The notes under the pieces: model-generated
The model's input: the letters and a program-made list of their open reading frames with translations, nothing else
Database searches by the model: none
What the model was told of the DNA's origin: nothing
Program-made: the position numbers and the translations under genes
Source of the DNA: Isoetes taiwanensis
Lineage: Eukaryota; Streptophyta; Lycopodiopsida; Isoetales; Isoetaceae
DNA length: 64,000 nt
NCBI GenBank assembly: GCA_021234155.1
Contig: JAJEKV010000049.1
Location: 7,041,427-7,105,426, forward strand
Direction: 5' to 3'
In this document: positions 36,120 to 46,178 of the stretch, piece after piece
Layout: each line of letters begins with the position of its first letter
Numbering within the stretch: position 1 is the first letter of the stretch

Positions 36120-36485
36120 TAAGACTTAAAGTAGCTACGGTGTGAAATTGTGTACAACATAAAATATGGATGTTGTATTTTCACACCGTACTTACGGTGC
36201 GAAATTGTGGATATCAAAAAATTTGGAAGGGCTATTTTCGCACCGTAGCCACGGTGCGAAAATGTGACTAGCATAAAAAATCAAAAGGGTATTTTCGCAC
36301 CGTAGCCACGGTGCGAAATTGTACATAGCATAAAAAATGAGAGGGGTATTTTCGCACCATAGCCACGGTGCAAAATTGTACATAGAATAAATTATCGAAG
36401 TCTTGTTTTCGCACCGTAGCCACAGTGCGAATTTGTGTATAGCATAAATTAGGGAAGTGTTATTTTCGCATCGTTGCCACGTTGT
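36120..36485 (+). repeat. Palindrome array 1 (7 units, about 57-bp period)
   Basis: Seven palindromic units with consensus CGCACCGTAGCCACGGTGCG flanked by TTTT/AAAA lie at about 36130, 36177, 36233, 36291, 36348, 36408 and 36463. The stems are about 12 bp with a 4-nt loop, perfect in the units at 36233 and 36291; outer units have single changes or are incomplete. The roughly 30-nt spacers are related to each other (TGTACATAGCATAAAA-type). It fills the gap between two same-strand genes. It could be transcript-end hairpins, a recombination or protein-binding array, or a satellite derived from a mobile element. Confidence 0.95.
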
Positions 36486-36557
36486 TAGTCTCTCTTGCAA
36501 ATCAAGCCGCTACAAAGGCGCTCACATTCAAACTGTCATAAATCGAGGCGCTGCTCC

Positions 36558-38081
36558 ATGAGAATGACAAATAGCGGGTCAGATAAGGCATGGGAGCTGT
36601 TTAGCGTATGGTATGAAAAAATAGTGGACAAAGAACGGGATTTTCGTCAGAAGCATCCAGAAGAGTTCGAGGAGGAGCTAGAGGAACCAGTGGATGCAAC
36701 CACTGTATATAATAATTTTTGCCTGACAGTAGACATTATGGCAGAGTGTAACAGGTTTACTGATGCATATGGTGGCATCCTTCATAGCTTCATGGCTAGA
36801 GCTGGTCCTGACGTGAAACCATGTCCTGTGACTGGTTTGCCTTCACTAAGCATGCAAGCTTTAATTAAGATGTTTTCGAAACCTGATCAAGACCGAATTA
36901 GAAGGTTCTTGAAGAGACTACCTGCAGAACTGTGCAGGCAAGAGGGCAAGGAAAGTTTTTTCAGCCTAGATATCATGTTCAGCACATACATGATTTACAC
37001 TAAGCCAAGCAAAGATGCCAGTTCTTCTTCAAGTGCACAGGTCGCTCAAATAGAACGCCCCGCCTCACCAGTAGAGGAGCCGATAGATCCTGAGGAAGAG
37101 AAGCTCATACTGGAAAATGAGGAGAACGAGGTTCTGGAAGAGGAGGTCTCCGAGAAAAAATTGTCTACTTGGGGGGTTATTAGAAGCATATCCCATCCAT
37201 GTAGGTGGGAAACCATACTTGTTGCTGCCGGACATATCTGAAGTGACAGGGTTGAGAGAAGACGAGATATTGGGCCAGATATATGCGCATATTGTAGGCC
37301 TGGGAGGACTTATAGACTTTGAGACTGATGTCCCTAGACAAATGATGGAGGCTGTGACTTATGATGGATCCTCAATACCTCCAGAGGATGCATTTGAAAT
37401 TGTCATGCAGCAAACTGAAGCAGGGTATGAAGAAGTGAAAGATGTCAAATTTGAAGCTGCTAGCTCTTCAAACACTGATCCTGTGTTCATAGAACGTGAG
37501 CTGTCGAAGTCCTCTTTCAAAATAACAAACCCAGCTGTTGTCGACCGGGACAAGAGAGAGGTATTTATCTGGTTTCATTTTTTATTTCTTCTTGAATCTG
37601 ATGTTTCTTTTATGCAGGAGTTATTTATTGATGACTTCTGTGCAAGGCATGAGAGAGTCACCCTAGGTCGGGACGCCAGTATTGCACATTATATGGGCTA
37701 CCTTCACAAGGAGGAAATTATTGTGTTTCACAATAAATATAGTCCATCTGGAGTACAGGAGGTCCTCAAGCTTAAAGCTCTGTCCTTAGCTGGCAACCAC
37801 GTGCCCCTAGCCGCAAACTATGATCGAAGTTATAGCAGTAGATAGGGCTATCGCCATGTATGTCTTCGGGGGGCTTCAAAATGTACTCTGTCCTTGCAAA
37901 TAAAGCAGCTCTAGGCTTGAGTGGAGCGGACAAGGAAGCACTGCGCTTGTCCTGTGCACAGAAGGACCCTGACATATTGTATCTGTTAGATGCAATTGGG
38001 GCTGGAGTAAAGGAAGAGGGCTTAGAAGAATTTGATTCGGGTAATCCAGGCCCTGCTGCCAAGAAAAGAAAATGTACTTGA
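36558..38081 (+). pseudogene. Unrecognised nuclear protein candidate, two frame changes
   Basis: It starts at the ATG at 36558. The first part (to about 37170) has ATTVYNNFCLTVDIMAECNR and KMFSKPDQDRIRRFLKRL, followed by a Ser run and an acidic stretch. It passes to another frame near 37170 (GGKPYLLLPDISEVTGLRED) and runs to about 37840. A third frame starts within 37842-37870, beside a GGGGGG run, and ends at 38081. A GTATTT...TGCAG interval at 37561-37617 (57 nt, in frame) may be a short intron. The C-terminus, AAKKRKCT, looks like a nuclear localisation signal. All three frames read coding-like, so this is one gene broken by indels or by consensus errors. I recognise no family. Confidence 0.5.
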
Positions 38082-38267
38082 AAAACTTTTGTATTAATAT
38101 AATATCTTTTCTATAAAATTCATGAATTATTTTTATGCTTTTGTATGATTGTTCATCTATGATATTCATTAATTGTTAGAATTCAATGTCAGCGATAAAT
38201 CCTTATTAGATGTATATGTTAGGTCTTCTTTAATGGTGAATTCAGTCATTTCCATGTATGTACATCA

Positions 38268-38400
38268 GGAGCGTAGCCACGGTGCGAGAACAGGATGTCG
38301 GCAGTTTTTGGACTGCCCTATTTCGCACCGTGGCTACGGTGCGAAAACAGGCTGTCGGCAGTTTTTGGACTGCCCTATTTCGCACCGTGGCTACTATGAA
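38268..38400 (+). repeat. Palindrome array 2 (3 units, 64-bp period)
   Basis: Units at about 38273, 38321 and 38385 share CGCACCGTGGCTACGGTGCG; the first and last are half-sites. The two spacers are nearly identical and carry their own small hairpin, GGCAGTTTTTGGACTGCC. It sits between the frameshifted gene (stop 38081) and the H3-like gene (start 38482). Confidence 0.93.
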
Positions 38401-38481
38401 CATTTTTTAGTCTAGGGGTTTATGGGATCGGGACAGACAATATTGCTTATTTGAATTTCTTCTCCTTGCTAAAATTCGCTC

Positions 38482-39219
38482 ATGTCCATGGAAGGCGCTA
38501 GCTCTGAAATCCCACAAAATGAGGCGCTTGACCAGTGCCAGAATGTTGACGAGGTCATTACTAGCAGCGCCGAGACTGCTATTCCCATCACAGAGGCCGA
38601 GACAGTTATTCCCATCACAAGCCAGCAGATGGACGTAGATGAGACTATCCTTCCAGAAGGGTTCGAGCAAAGCCTTGGAAATGTCGTCCACACTATTAAT
38701 AATAGTGTGGACGAATATTTCTAAAACCCGAACATGTTTCCTACTCGGGTCTCCTTGCTGATTTCTCAACAACTCCTTCCCCAACAACTGCATGATCAGC
38801 AGGACCAGCAAGATCAGCAGGACCAGCATGATCAGCATCAGCAGGACCAGCATGATCAGGTTGATCACGGGAAGCCCAGTTCCAGTGGAGCAGGTACTAG
38901 GAAGCCCATTTCCCGGCGTAAGAAGAAATCCACGCCCAAGAAATCCGGCCCGGCAAAGCCTCCTAAGCTTGTTCCTCGTTGGAGACAAGCTGAGAGAGAT
39001 GCAGCCAAGGAGACAGATAAGCTTGGGAATAAGTGGAAGCCAAAGGAAGGGGAGCCTAGTATTAGATATGGTGGCCCTGAGAAGATAAAGGGTGCTCCTC
39101 CTGGCACTCAGGCTTTAAGGGAGATTAGGTACTGGCAGACACGCACCCAGCCTCTGATTCCCAAGCTTGCCTTCGTTAGAATGGTCATCAGGGTAGCCCT
39201 TAAGCCCAAATTTTTATAG
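38482..39219 (+). pseudogene. Histone H3-like gene, N-terminal part with long Gln/Asp/His-rich extension
   Basis: From the ATG at 38482 the frame runs 80 codons to a TAA (38722-38724), then resumes in the same frame to 39219. The first part is acidic and Thr/Ser-rich. Then come an Asp/Gln/His-rich run (38790-38860), a basic tail (ISRRKKKSTPKKSG) and a clear H3 alpha-N region: PPGTQALREIRYWQTRTQPL then IPKLAFVRMV, as in H3 (G-T-x-A-L-R-E-I-R, K-L-x-F-x-R). LLIP-type residues are commoner in plant centromeric H3 than in canonical H3. The homology stops at about 39192, exactly where an inverted-end element begins, and resumes at 40.52 kb. The extension is far longer than a normal H3 tail. The gene is broken at least twice as read. 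Confidence 0.72.
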
Positions 39220-40521
39220 GTGTAATTTAGAATGTGAGGCGAATCTTAGGTTTTTTCGATTAGTTATGTTGGCAATTTTGTTTCGGGCGTCAATTTGAGT
39301 TGTAGCAACCTTGGTGAATCTTTCATCCATCAAGCGATGGAATATATACTTTTTTCTCAAGTAAAATTTAGGTCTACAATATATATTTGTTATGTCCATA
39401 TACAGTTGTAAGCGTAATGCTCACATAATGAATATGCATGTGTGTCTTCACAAGAGAAAGGCCAAGCTGATTAGTGTCAACAATAAAAACATAAATTACA
39501 CCCATCTAGTAGTACCCTAAGGCATTAATTTTTATTGGACCTTAAATTTACCTTCATTTTTGCGTCTTGGCGTTTGGTCTAGTGGTAACACACTAGTTCC
39601 TTAGCAATGTGGTCTCGAGTTCGAGGCCGCCCAGAATCGCACTCGGTACTGTTGGGGGTCAAATCCCAACAGACGCAATGTAAGGTGGTTGGGGGCGTGT
39701 AGTGTGGTGTGTGGTCACATGTCCAGTTGGATGCTGCCTAGTGGCGTGACGTTAAAACTACTATCTATCTATCTTCATTGTGACACCCCAAATTGAGCGA
39801 TAAAATGCTTAGATATTGTATTTTCTAAAATGACTAGATAATGGGCCATTAGATGATAGCCAAGATAAGGGTTGCTCTAAAATGTAAGAAAATCTTGCCT
39901 CATAACCAAATCAAGAGGGCAAGTATTCTGATAAAATGAGTAAGCAAACCAACTATAACTACTCTACAACATACCTCGTAGCCCTTATCTGATTGTAAAT
40001 CTCAACCGCTCCACATTAAGGGCTAAACAACAACAAGTACACAAACTTAGCTGAGGTATAATTGCATATTATGGTGGGCAAGCACAAACCAATTTGATTC
40101 TAGTCATCTTTAAGATTGGAAAACAATAGACCAAAAGCAAAAATACTCCAGGATTGCATACTTGGATGTTGGAGTCGGATCATGAGATCTATGTAATATG
40201 CATCGTCCCCTTTTTTCCGGAGGTGGGGCAATTCAAAAAACTCACCAAGAATAGAATTCTTATTAATTTTACATGATTTTCGGGGGGTTAAGGGGCAATT
40301 TTAGAATAATTACCAAGAATGAAATTCATGTGGGGGCGAATCCAAGAATCCATCATTTAGTGATGTAGGCTAATTTATGAGTGGAGGGAGAGAATTCCGT
40401 AGACAAGATGGCGATATTTTATTGGCACCACTCCTAATTGATCCTACTCAACAGTAGTGAAAAAAAAATGCAAATGTCCACAAAAATAGCCTTTTGGCGA
40501 TATTTCGAGCTTAAGGGCTAC
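39193..40521. mobile_element. 1.33-kb element with 13-bp terminal inverted repeats
   Basis: GTAGCCCTTAAGC at 39193-39205 is the exact reverse complement of 40509-40521. Allowing two mismatches, the match extends to about 18 bases. These ends coincide with the place where H3 homology stops and restarts. The interior has no transposase and carries a SINE at 39562-39775. A target-site duplication could not be identified (left flank TCATCAGG, right flank ACATTGGT), so the assignment rests on the inverted ends and position. A 13-bp inverted repeat at this spacing would arise by chance in roughly one percent of such intervals. Confidence 0.5.
39562..39775 (+). mobile_element. tRNA-derived SINE, copy 1
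   Basis: It begins with a pol III A-box-like GGTCTAGTGGTAAC. A B-box-like GTCTCGAGTTCGAGGC follows about 40 bases on. The body has AGACGCAATGTAA, GTGGTGTGTGGTCACATGTCC and GATGCTGCCTAGTGGCGTGA, and the tail is CTATCTATCTATC. A second copy of the same length is at 54013-54241. CTTCATT occurs just before and just after the element and may be a short target duplication. Confidence 0.85.
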
Positions 40522-40794
40522 ACATTGGTTAGGTACGAGATGCAGGCCATTATTGAGAGGAGGAAGGAATCCAGGAGGAAGAGGAGGGAGAGAGCACCAG
40601 ACTTTGTCCCGATGGTGGAGGGGGAGGTGAATAGAATCCAAGCAGAGGCCTTGGATATACTGCAAGAGGCAGCAGAGGCTCATCTAATTAGCCTCTTTGA
40701 GGACAGTGTCCGCTGTTGTGTGCACAGAGGACGTGTTACTGTGCAGGACATGGACTATGCCTTAGCTAGATACTTCCGCGGATCCCTCCCTTAA
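40468..40794 (+). pseudogene. Histone H3-like gene, C-terminal histone fold (CENH3-like)
   Basis: The open frame ends at TAA 40792-40794. A basic stretch (RRKESRRKRRERAP) is followed by an H3 alpha2-loop2-alpha3 region: AEALDILQEAAEAHLISLF, EDSVRCCVHRGRVTVQDMDY, then ALARYFRG. Canonical H3 has L-Q-E-A-x-E-A-Y-L-V-x-L-F-E-D ... C-A-I-H-A-x-R-V-T; plant CENH3 typically reads N-R-W-x-A-E-A-L before alpha2, and here it is NRIQAEAL. The Ala-Glu-Ala-Leu favours a CENH3-like origin. The ATG at 40468 lies inside the inverted-end element, so the native N-terminus is the piece at 38482-39192. Compared with H3, about 20-30 extra basic residues sit between alpha1 and alpha2. It may alternatively be a second, separate histone-fold gene. 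Confidence 0.72.
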
Positions 40795-40854
40795 GAGCCT
40801 TTTGTAACCCTTTTTTGGTTGTTAATATATGAGTGTTTTAATATTTATCTCTAA
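40785..40854 (+). repeat. 70-bp direct repeat flanking the copia element (left)
   Basis: It matches 46179-46248 with one difference seen (TTGGTTG versus TTGGTCG). It contains the H3-like stop codon and the following 60 bases. Copia elements normally make 5-bp target duplications, so a 70-bp one is anomalous. Confidence 0.9.
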
Positions 40855-41346
40855 TGAAGAATTCAAACAACACTCAACAAGTTAAATTAATAAACTTGTT
40901 AGTATATTCAAGCAAGCAATAGACAAGATAAATTACAAGTTATCTTCGAACTATTGCATTTGCATCCTCATCATACAAATAAGATATGTAATTTATTTGA
41001 AACACTTCGACAGCCCAAGCCCGGATCATATCATGTCCTCCGGCTACTGCTGTATTCCCCCTTCACAATGATAATCCAATGCAATTCTTCTTTTTCTGTT
41101 TATAACCTTCAGTCCGGCCGCTATGCCGGACCGAACGAGCAGCTTGCAATCACATTTCTTAATTCGGAACTTTGAATCATATTTCCCCCTTTAGGATATG
41201 CAAGGTGTCGTTCTTATAATGACCTGCTATGTATATTCAATGGTTTATTAACCATTGCCGTATTTGCAAATCCCAATCGTGCTTCAAGTGCTTCAAGTGC
41301 TTTAAGCACTACCTAAGTGCAATTACAACATGACATATATTCAACA
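40855..41346 (-). repeat. Copia 3' LTR
   Basis: 492 bp, beginning TGAAGAATTC and ending ATTCAACA on the plus strand. I saw three differences from the other LTR (near 40992, 41278 and 41326). Confidence 0.95.
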
Positions 41347-41399
41347 TTCCCCCTTCATGTTGTAATCCACACATTTAATCATGCACTTCAACTCTGTAA

Positions 41400-42620
41400 A
41401 TCTTGTCACCGCTTAAAAGGTTTTGTGAGCAAGTCACGCTAGCTACTTGGTCGTGTTAACATATACCAACTTTACTATATCCTTTGCAACTATTTCCCTG
41501 ATAAAATGAAGTTCAAGTTCTATGTGTTTAGATCTTTCATGAAAGACAGGATCTTTCGTCATTGCAATGCAGCTTGTAATCATCACAAGACAATTCGATT
41601 GGCCTTGTTTTGATTGAAACCAAGTTCTATTAGCAGACCTTCTTTCCCATATTACTTCTTTGGTAGCTAATACGGTGAGGCATATTCAGCCTCTCAAAGA
41701 CTTGACATGGTAGCATTTTGCTTTTTACATTTCCAACTAACGGGAGCTCCTCCTAAGAATGTTAAATATCCCAAGTGGATTTCCTTGTATCTAGATCTCC
41801 TCCCCAATCAGCGTCACAATAAGCATGCAATTGTAAGTTTTTACGTATCATAGCTAACTCCATGATTCATTGTACCTTTTAAGTATCTCAAAGACACGTT
41901 TAGTCGCCATCCAATGCTCCTTTCACGGGTCATTGTTGTATCTCTTTCAAAGATATTCACCACATAAGCAATGTCTGGCCTAGTACAATTGGCAACATAG
42001 GACAAACAACCAATCAATGACATATAAGGTACATTACTCATTTCCTCTCGTTCTGCATCTGTCTTTGGACACATTTTTGCTGAGAGCTTGCAGCCTGGAA
42101 CTATTGGAGTAGTGCTGATATTACATTCAGTCATTTTGAACTTTTTAAGCATTCCCTCAATCCGTCCTCTTTGGGTCAATGTCAGGATTTTGTTCTCCCT
42201 ATTTCTATGAACTTCTATGCCCAAAAATTTCTTCAACTCACCAAGATCTGACATTTTAAATTTGCTTTTCAGAATGTTCTTGCAATGTTCCAAAATATCA
42301 ATGCCATTAGCTACCATTATATTGTCATCTACATAGAGAGCTATTATGCACCACTCAGCTCCTCTATGAAATTTGTAAACATTTCCATCATTTTGCAATT
42401 TTCCAAAGCCCTGCTCTCTAAGAAAAGCATCTATACACCTGTACCATTCCCTTGGGGATTGTTTAAGGCCATAAACTGCCTTTTTTAATTTCCATACTTT
42501 TCCATTTTCTTTTTCAAAACCTGGAGGTATTTTCATATAGATTTCTTCTTCTAAAGTGCATTCAAGAAAGAAAGTAGTTACATCCATATGATGTACTTCC
42601 AAGTCTCTTTGCATTTGCAA
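41400..42620 (-). pseudogene. Copia reverse transcriptase and RNase H
   Basis: Minus-strand frame 42620-41841 shows LEVHHMDVTTFFLECTLEEE (first catalytic Asp), KAVYGLKQSPREWY, ALYVDDNIMVA (Y-V-D-D active site) and SDLGELKKFLGIEV, then the connection region with SLIGCLSYVANCTRPDIAY and SLRYLKGTMNHGV. A further frame near 41550-41450 reads as an RNase H end (HFIREIVAKD). The start of the RT domain (42650-43200) is in other frames with stops. RT and RNase H copy the element RNA into DNA in virus-like particles. Confidence 0.92.
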
Positions 42621-43211
42621 ATGACAAGTAGCATTCTTATGCTATTCATTTTACCGGAGGAGAAAAAGTTTCTTCATAATCTTGTCCATACCTCAGGTAA
42701 ATCCCTGAGCAACCAGCCTTGCTTTGAATTTTGGTGTTACTCCATCTGCTTGAGTCTTTATCTTGTACAACCATTTGTTACCAACAATATTCTTGTCACT
42801 AGGAGTATCTACAACCTCATAAGTGTTTGTTCTCTCAAATGATTGCATTTCTTCCTGCATGGCCTTCAGCTAGTTTTTGCAATCATGTGAGGTTACAACT
42901 TCATCATACGTTTTAGGTACAGCTCATTAGAATTTCAAAGAGTCCAAGAATCTCACCTTCTTTTTCTTTCAATCTTACGCTCCTACCGAGGCATCACGCC
43001 CAAGTAGATCATGTTGTGTAGCAGCTTCCCCTTAAGCATTTTCGCTTACGTCCTCCTTTCTTTTTTAACAACATTATTTTGTACCTCATCTTGTTGATCT
43101 TACGAACCTCGCCGCCGCACATTGTCATCGGCAATAACATTATGGTCGGGCTTGACAATTGTTCATCTTCCTCATCCCAATCAATCTGTAGTTGTTGGCT
43201 CAGCCTTTTTT

Positions 43212-43946
43212 TTACGGAATATTTGGTACTTCCTCAATCCCGTGGTTATCTGTTTGACCTCGATTGTTGATCCCTAGTAATACCTTGTAGTATTGTTCTT
43301 CATCAAATACAACATCCCTGCTAATTAGAATTTTCCTTTTGCTTGGATCATAAACCCTGTATGCCTTCGATTCTTGGTCATATCCAACGAGATATGTTGT
43401 CATCAAGCTTCTTCCTCAACTCATCTGGCACATGAACAAATGCCAGACATCCATAGGCCTTAAGCCTTTCATAGTCTGGTGTTTTGTTAACCCATAATGT
43501 AATTGGAATTTCTCCTTTGATGCTTAAGGATGGTAACTGGTTTTGCACATGCACTGCTGCCTTAACAACTTCTTCCCAAAGGAAATTTGGCAAACCAGAG
43601 TATTTTAGCATACTCCTTACGGCATTGAGAATGGTTCTATTCTTCCTTTCAGCAATCCCATTTTCTTTGGGCGAGAACCCTGCATGTCGGGTTGCCTCTT
43701 AATGCCATGTGTATTGCAATATTGCTTGAATTCATTAGACATGAACTCTCCTCCCCTATCTGACCTTAAGCATTTGATTTTCCTCCCTGTTTCAACTTGC
43801 ACCTCATTTGCAAATTTTTTAAATGCTTCCAATGCTAGGTCTTTTGTGCTCAAGCAGTAAACTCTGGTCATTCTACTATAGTCATCAATAAAGGTCATAA
43901 AATACCTTTTTTCGTAAATGCTAGTAACATTTAAAGGCCCACACAA
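43212..43946 (-). pseudogene. Copia integrase core
   Basis: Minus-strand pieces read YFMTFIDDYSRMTRVYCL (first catalytic Asp), KCLRSDRGGEFMSNEF (second Asp) and FLWEEVVKAAVHVQNQLPS (catalytic Glu region), then LKAYGCLAFVHVPDELRKKL. The split into two or more frames near 43612 and 43400 shows frameshifts. Integrase joins the cDNA to the host chromosome. Confidence 0.9.
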
Positions 43947-43958
43947 ACTGTAGGTGTA

Positions 43959-44483
43959 TCAGTCCGACTTATTCCTTGCCTTTTTTTTCGATTTCTTAAA
44001 GGGAAGTCTACTATGCTTGCCTAAAATGCAGCCCACACATTTAAGCTTCTCATTATCATCGGTTGTGCCCTTGATCAGCCCTTTCTTGATCATAAGTTTG
44101 ACAGAGTTTTTAGAGTTTACATGACACATTCTCTCATGCCATGTTTTTGTACTTGCACATGTTACAAGGTTAACACTTGGAACATAATGATTTAAGTTTA
44201 AACCAAATAAATTGCCAATTCTTTTACCAAGAAACTTGAGTTTATTGTTGAGAAACACTTTACATTCCAATCTCTCAAAGAGAACTTTATACCCAAGATC
44301 AACTAACTGGCAAACTGAAATCAGGTTTCTAACTAAACCTGGAACACAAAGCACATTTTCTAACTTGACAGCCTTCCCTTCAAGATCATACAGTTCAAGC
44401 ATTCCTGTATCTTTGATTTCTTGCAAATCACCATTTCCTAGTTGCACATGTCCACTTTTTACTTTCTTGCAATCTTTAAGCAA
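43959..44483 (-). pseudogene. Copia protease remnant and GAG-pre-integrase zinc domain
   Basis: The frame contains VPGLVRNLISVCQLVDLGYK, typical after the copia protease, then WHERMCHVNSKNSVKLM and CVGCILGKHSRLPF, the H-x-H/C-x2-C zinc-binding GAG-pre-integrase domain. The D-S/T-G protease motif is not intact in this frame; the preceding stretch near 44500-44560 is interrupted. Confidence 0.85.
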
Positions 44484-44653
44484 CTTTTATGGATGATGTT
44501 TCTTGTCTCTCGACTCACGAATCTACAATTATCATATTGTGATCATTCTCATGCATCAAATGACATAATTTAGCATAACTAACCTCATCATCTTCATTTT
44601 GCTCGTCCTCCTCACTTTGAGTCTCCCTGTGTTAAATTTAATTTGGATTATCT

Positions 44654-45650
44654 TTAGAACTTCCCTTTCCTTTTTTTTGTACAAATGTCCCGCTGCCTCT
44701 GCCTCACGGTTTTGCTCTTGTAGCATTCTCGCCCCTTTGGCTGGGACAATTTGGAAGCAAAGTGGCCTTTACCATCACAATTGTAACATATAACTTCCTT
44801 CCCTGATTTTGGACAATCAGCCCTTAAATGACCATATGCATTGCAATTATAACAAGGTCCAACTTTGTCCCCGCTTGACCTTGCCAAAACCCCTCTTTTC
44901 CTTATGTTTACCCGCATAAAGCATCGCAGACTTTGTTCGTCTTCATCTTGGCCAAACCGCCTGTTCAAATTCAGTTCAGATCATTTGTATTGCATGATCT
45001 TTGGTTCTTGCAATATTCCTTAGAAGAGTAGCCAAGTAAGCATTGTGAGAAAGAAAGTAGTGGAAATAGCCACAAAGAATTGATATTGCTCATTTAATAT
45101 AACACACTGCACCTTCTAGGTCTCGCTACAATGGAATCAAATTTTTCACAAAATTCAGTTATATTATCTTTCTCATGTAGCTTTAGTTTCCTCAATCTGC
45201 TTCTCTAAAACATCAACAGGATGATGTTTTAACTTCATAATTTGTGACCATGTAGGTCCACATTTCACTAGGGCTTAGCCCTCTAAGCTTGAGCTTAATA
45301 GCTGTTCCAACCTTACAGCAAATGATAGCTTGAGCCTCTTTAATCTTAATTACCTCATTAGTTGACACACTTGAGGTGATTTGTTTGTTGGACACTTTTT
45401 AGAAGCTAGACTATACTAGCTTCACCACTTCCACCAGTTTGTGGAATCACGTGCTTGAGCTTGAATGGCTCCCCTAGTTGACCCCGCACATTAGCACTAG
45501 ATCTCCCGCTTGCTTTAGGATCAACTAAATACCACAGGGTTTTCAAACTCGAGGACTTCACGGATACTTTGTTTCGGACTTGGAAACCACTTTCCCCCTT
45601 GAACACCTCAATGGCATTGAGCAGATTTGCTCCAAATCTGCTAGACATGA
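44654..45650 (-). pseudogene. Copia gag with two zinc knuckles
   Basis: The start at about 45648 reads MSSRFGANLLNAIEVFKGE, typical of a copia gag N-terminus just inside the primer binding site. Near 44860-44750 are two CCHC-type knuckles, CYNCNAYGHLRADC and CYNCDGKGHFASK; the second has lost its last Cys (Leu-Ser instead). Between these the frame is broken (about 44970-45400). Gag packages the element RNA. Confidence 0.85.
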
Positions 45651-45684
45651 TGAATTTTTATAGGATCTGTAGCTCTGATACCAA

Positions 45685-46176
45685 TGAAGAATTCAAACAA
45701 CACTCAACAAGTTAAATTAATAAACTTGTTAGTATATTCAAGCAAGCAATAGACAAGATAAATTACAAGTTATCTTCGAACTATTGCATTTGCATCCTCA
45801 TCATACAAATAAGATATGTAATTGATTTGAAACACTTCGACAGCCCAAGCCCGGATCATATCATGTCCTCCGGCTACTGCTGTATTCCCCCTTCACAATG
45901 ATAATCCAATGCAATTCTTCTTTTTCTGTTTATAACCTTCAGTCCGGCCGCTATGCCGGACCGAACGAGCAGCTTGCAATCACATTTCTTAATTCGGAAC
46001 TTTGAATCATATTTCCCCCTTTAGGATATGCAAGGTGTCGTTCTTATAATGACCTGCTATGTATATTCAATGGTTTATTAACCATTGCCGTATTTGCAAA
46101 TCCCAATTGTGCTTCAAGTGCTTCAAGTGCTTTAAGCACTACCTAAATGCAATTACAACATGACATATATTCAACA
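45685..46176 (-). repeat. Copia 5' LTR
   Basis: 492 bp, the same length as the other LTR and nearly identical to it. It adjoins the primer binding site at 45672-45683. Confidence 0.95.
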
Positions 46177-46178
46177 TG

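Larger units (their letters stand above)
40855..46176 (-). mobile_element. Ty1/copia LTR retrotransposon
   Basis: It is bounded by two 492-bp LTRs (TG...CA). Next to the right LTR (5' for this minus-strand element) is a primer binding site for initiator tRNA-Met, TGGTATCAGAGC, at 45672-45683. Next to the left LTR is a polypurine tract, GAAGGGGGAA, at 41347-41356. Domain order on the minus strand is gag, zinc knuckles, GAG-pre-integrase, integrase, reverse transcriptase, RNase H, which is the copia order. The frames are interrupted, so this copy is probably defective, but the near-identity of the LTRs says it is young. Confidence 0.95.

Noticed and set aside
36120-36485. CRISPR-like look of the palindrome array (regular repeats with about 30-base spacers)
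   Set aside because: The spacers are related to each other rather than unique, repeats vary, no cas genes exist, and the setting is eukaryotic nuclear DNA.
36192-36500. Minus-strand open frame with a 19-residue repeating peptide (APWLRCEN)
   Set aside because: It is only the 57-base palindrome array read through; three times 19 equals the array period. No independent coding evidence.
39562-39775. Possible functional tRNA gene (good B box)
   Set aside because: No cloverleaf can be closed around the A and B boxes and the sequence recurs at 54.0 kb with a CTAT tail, so it is a SINE.
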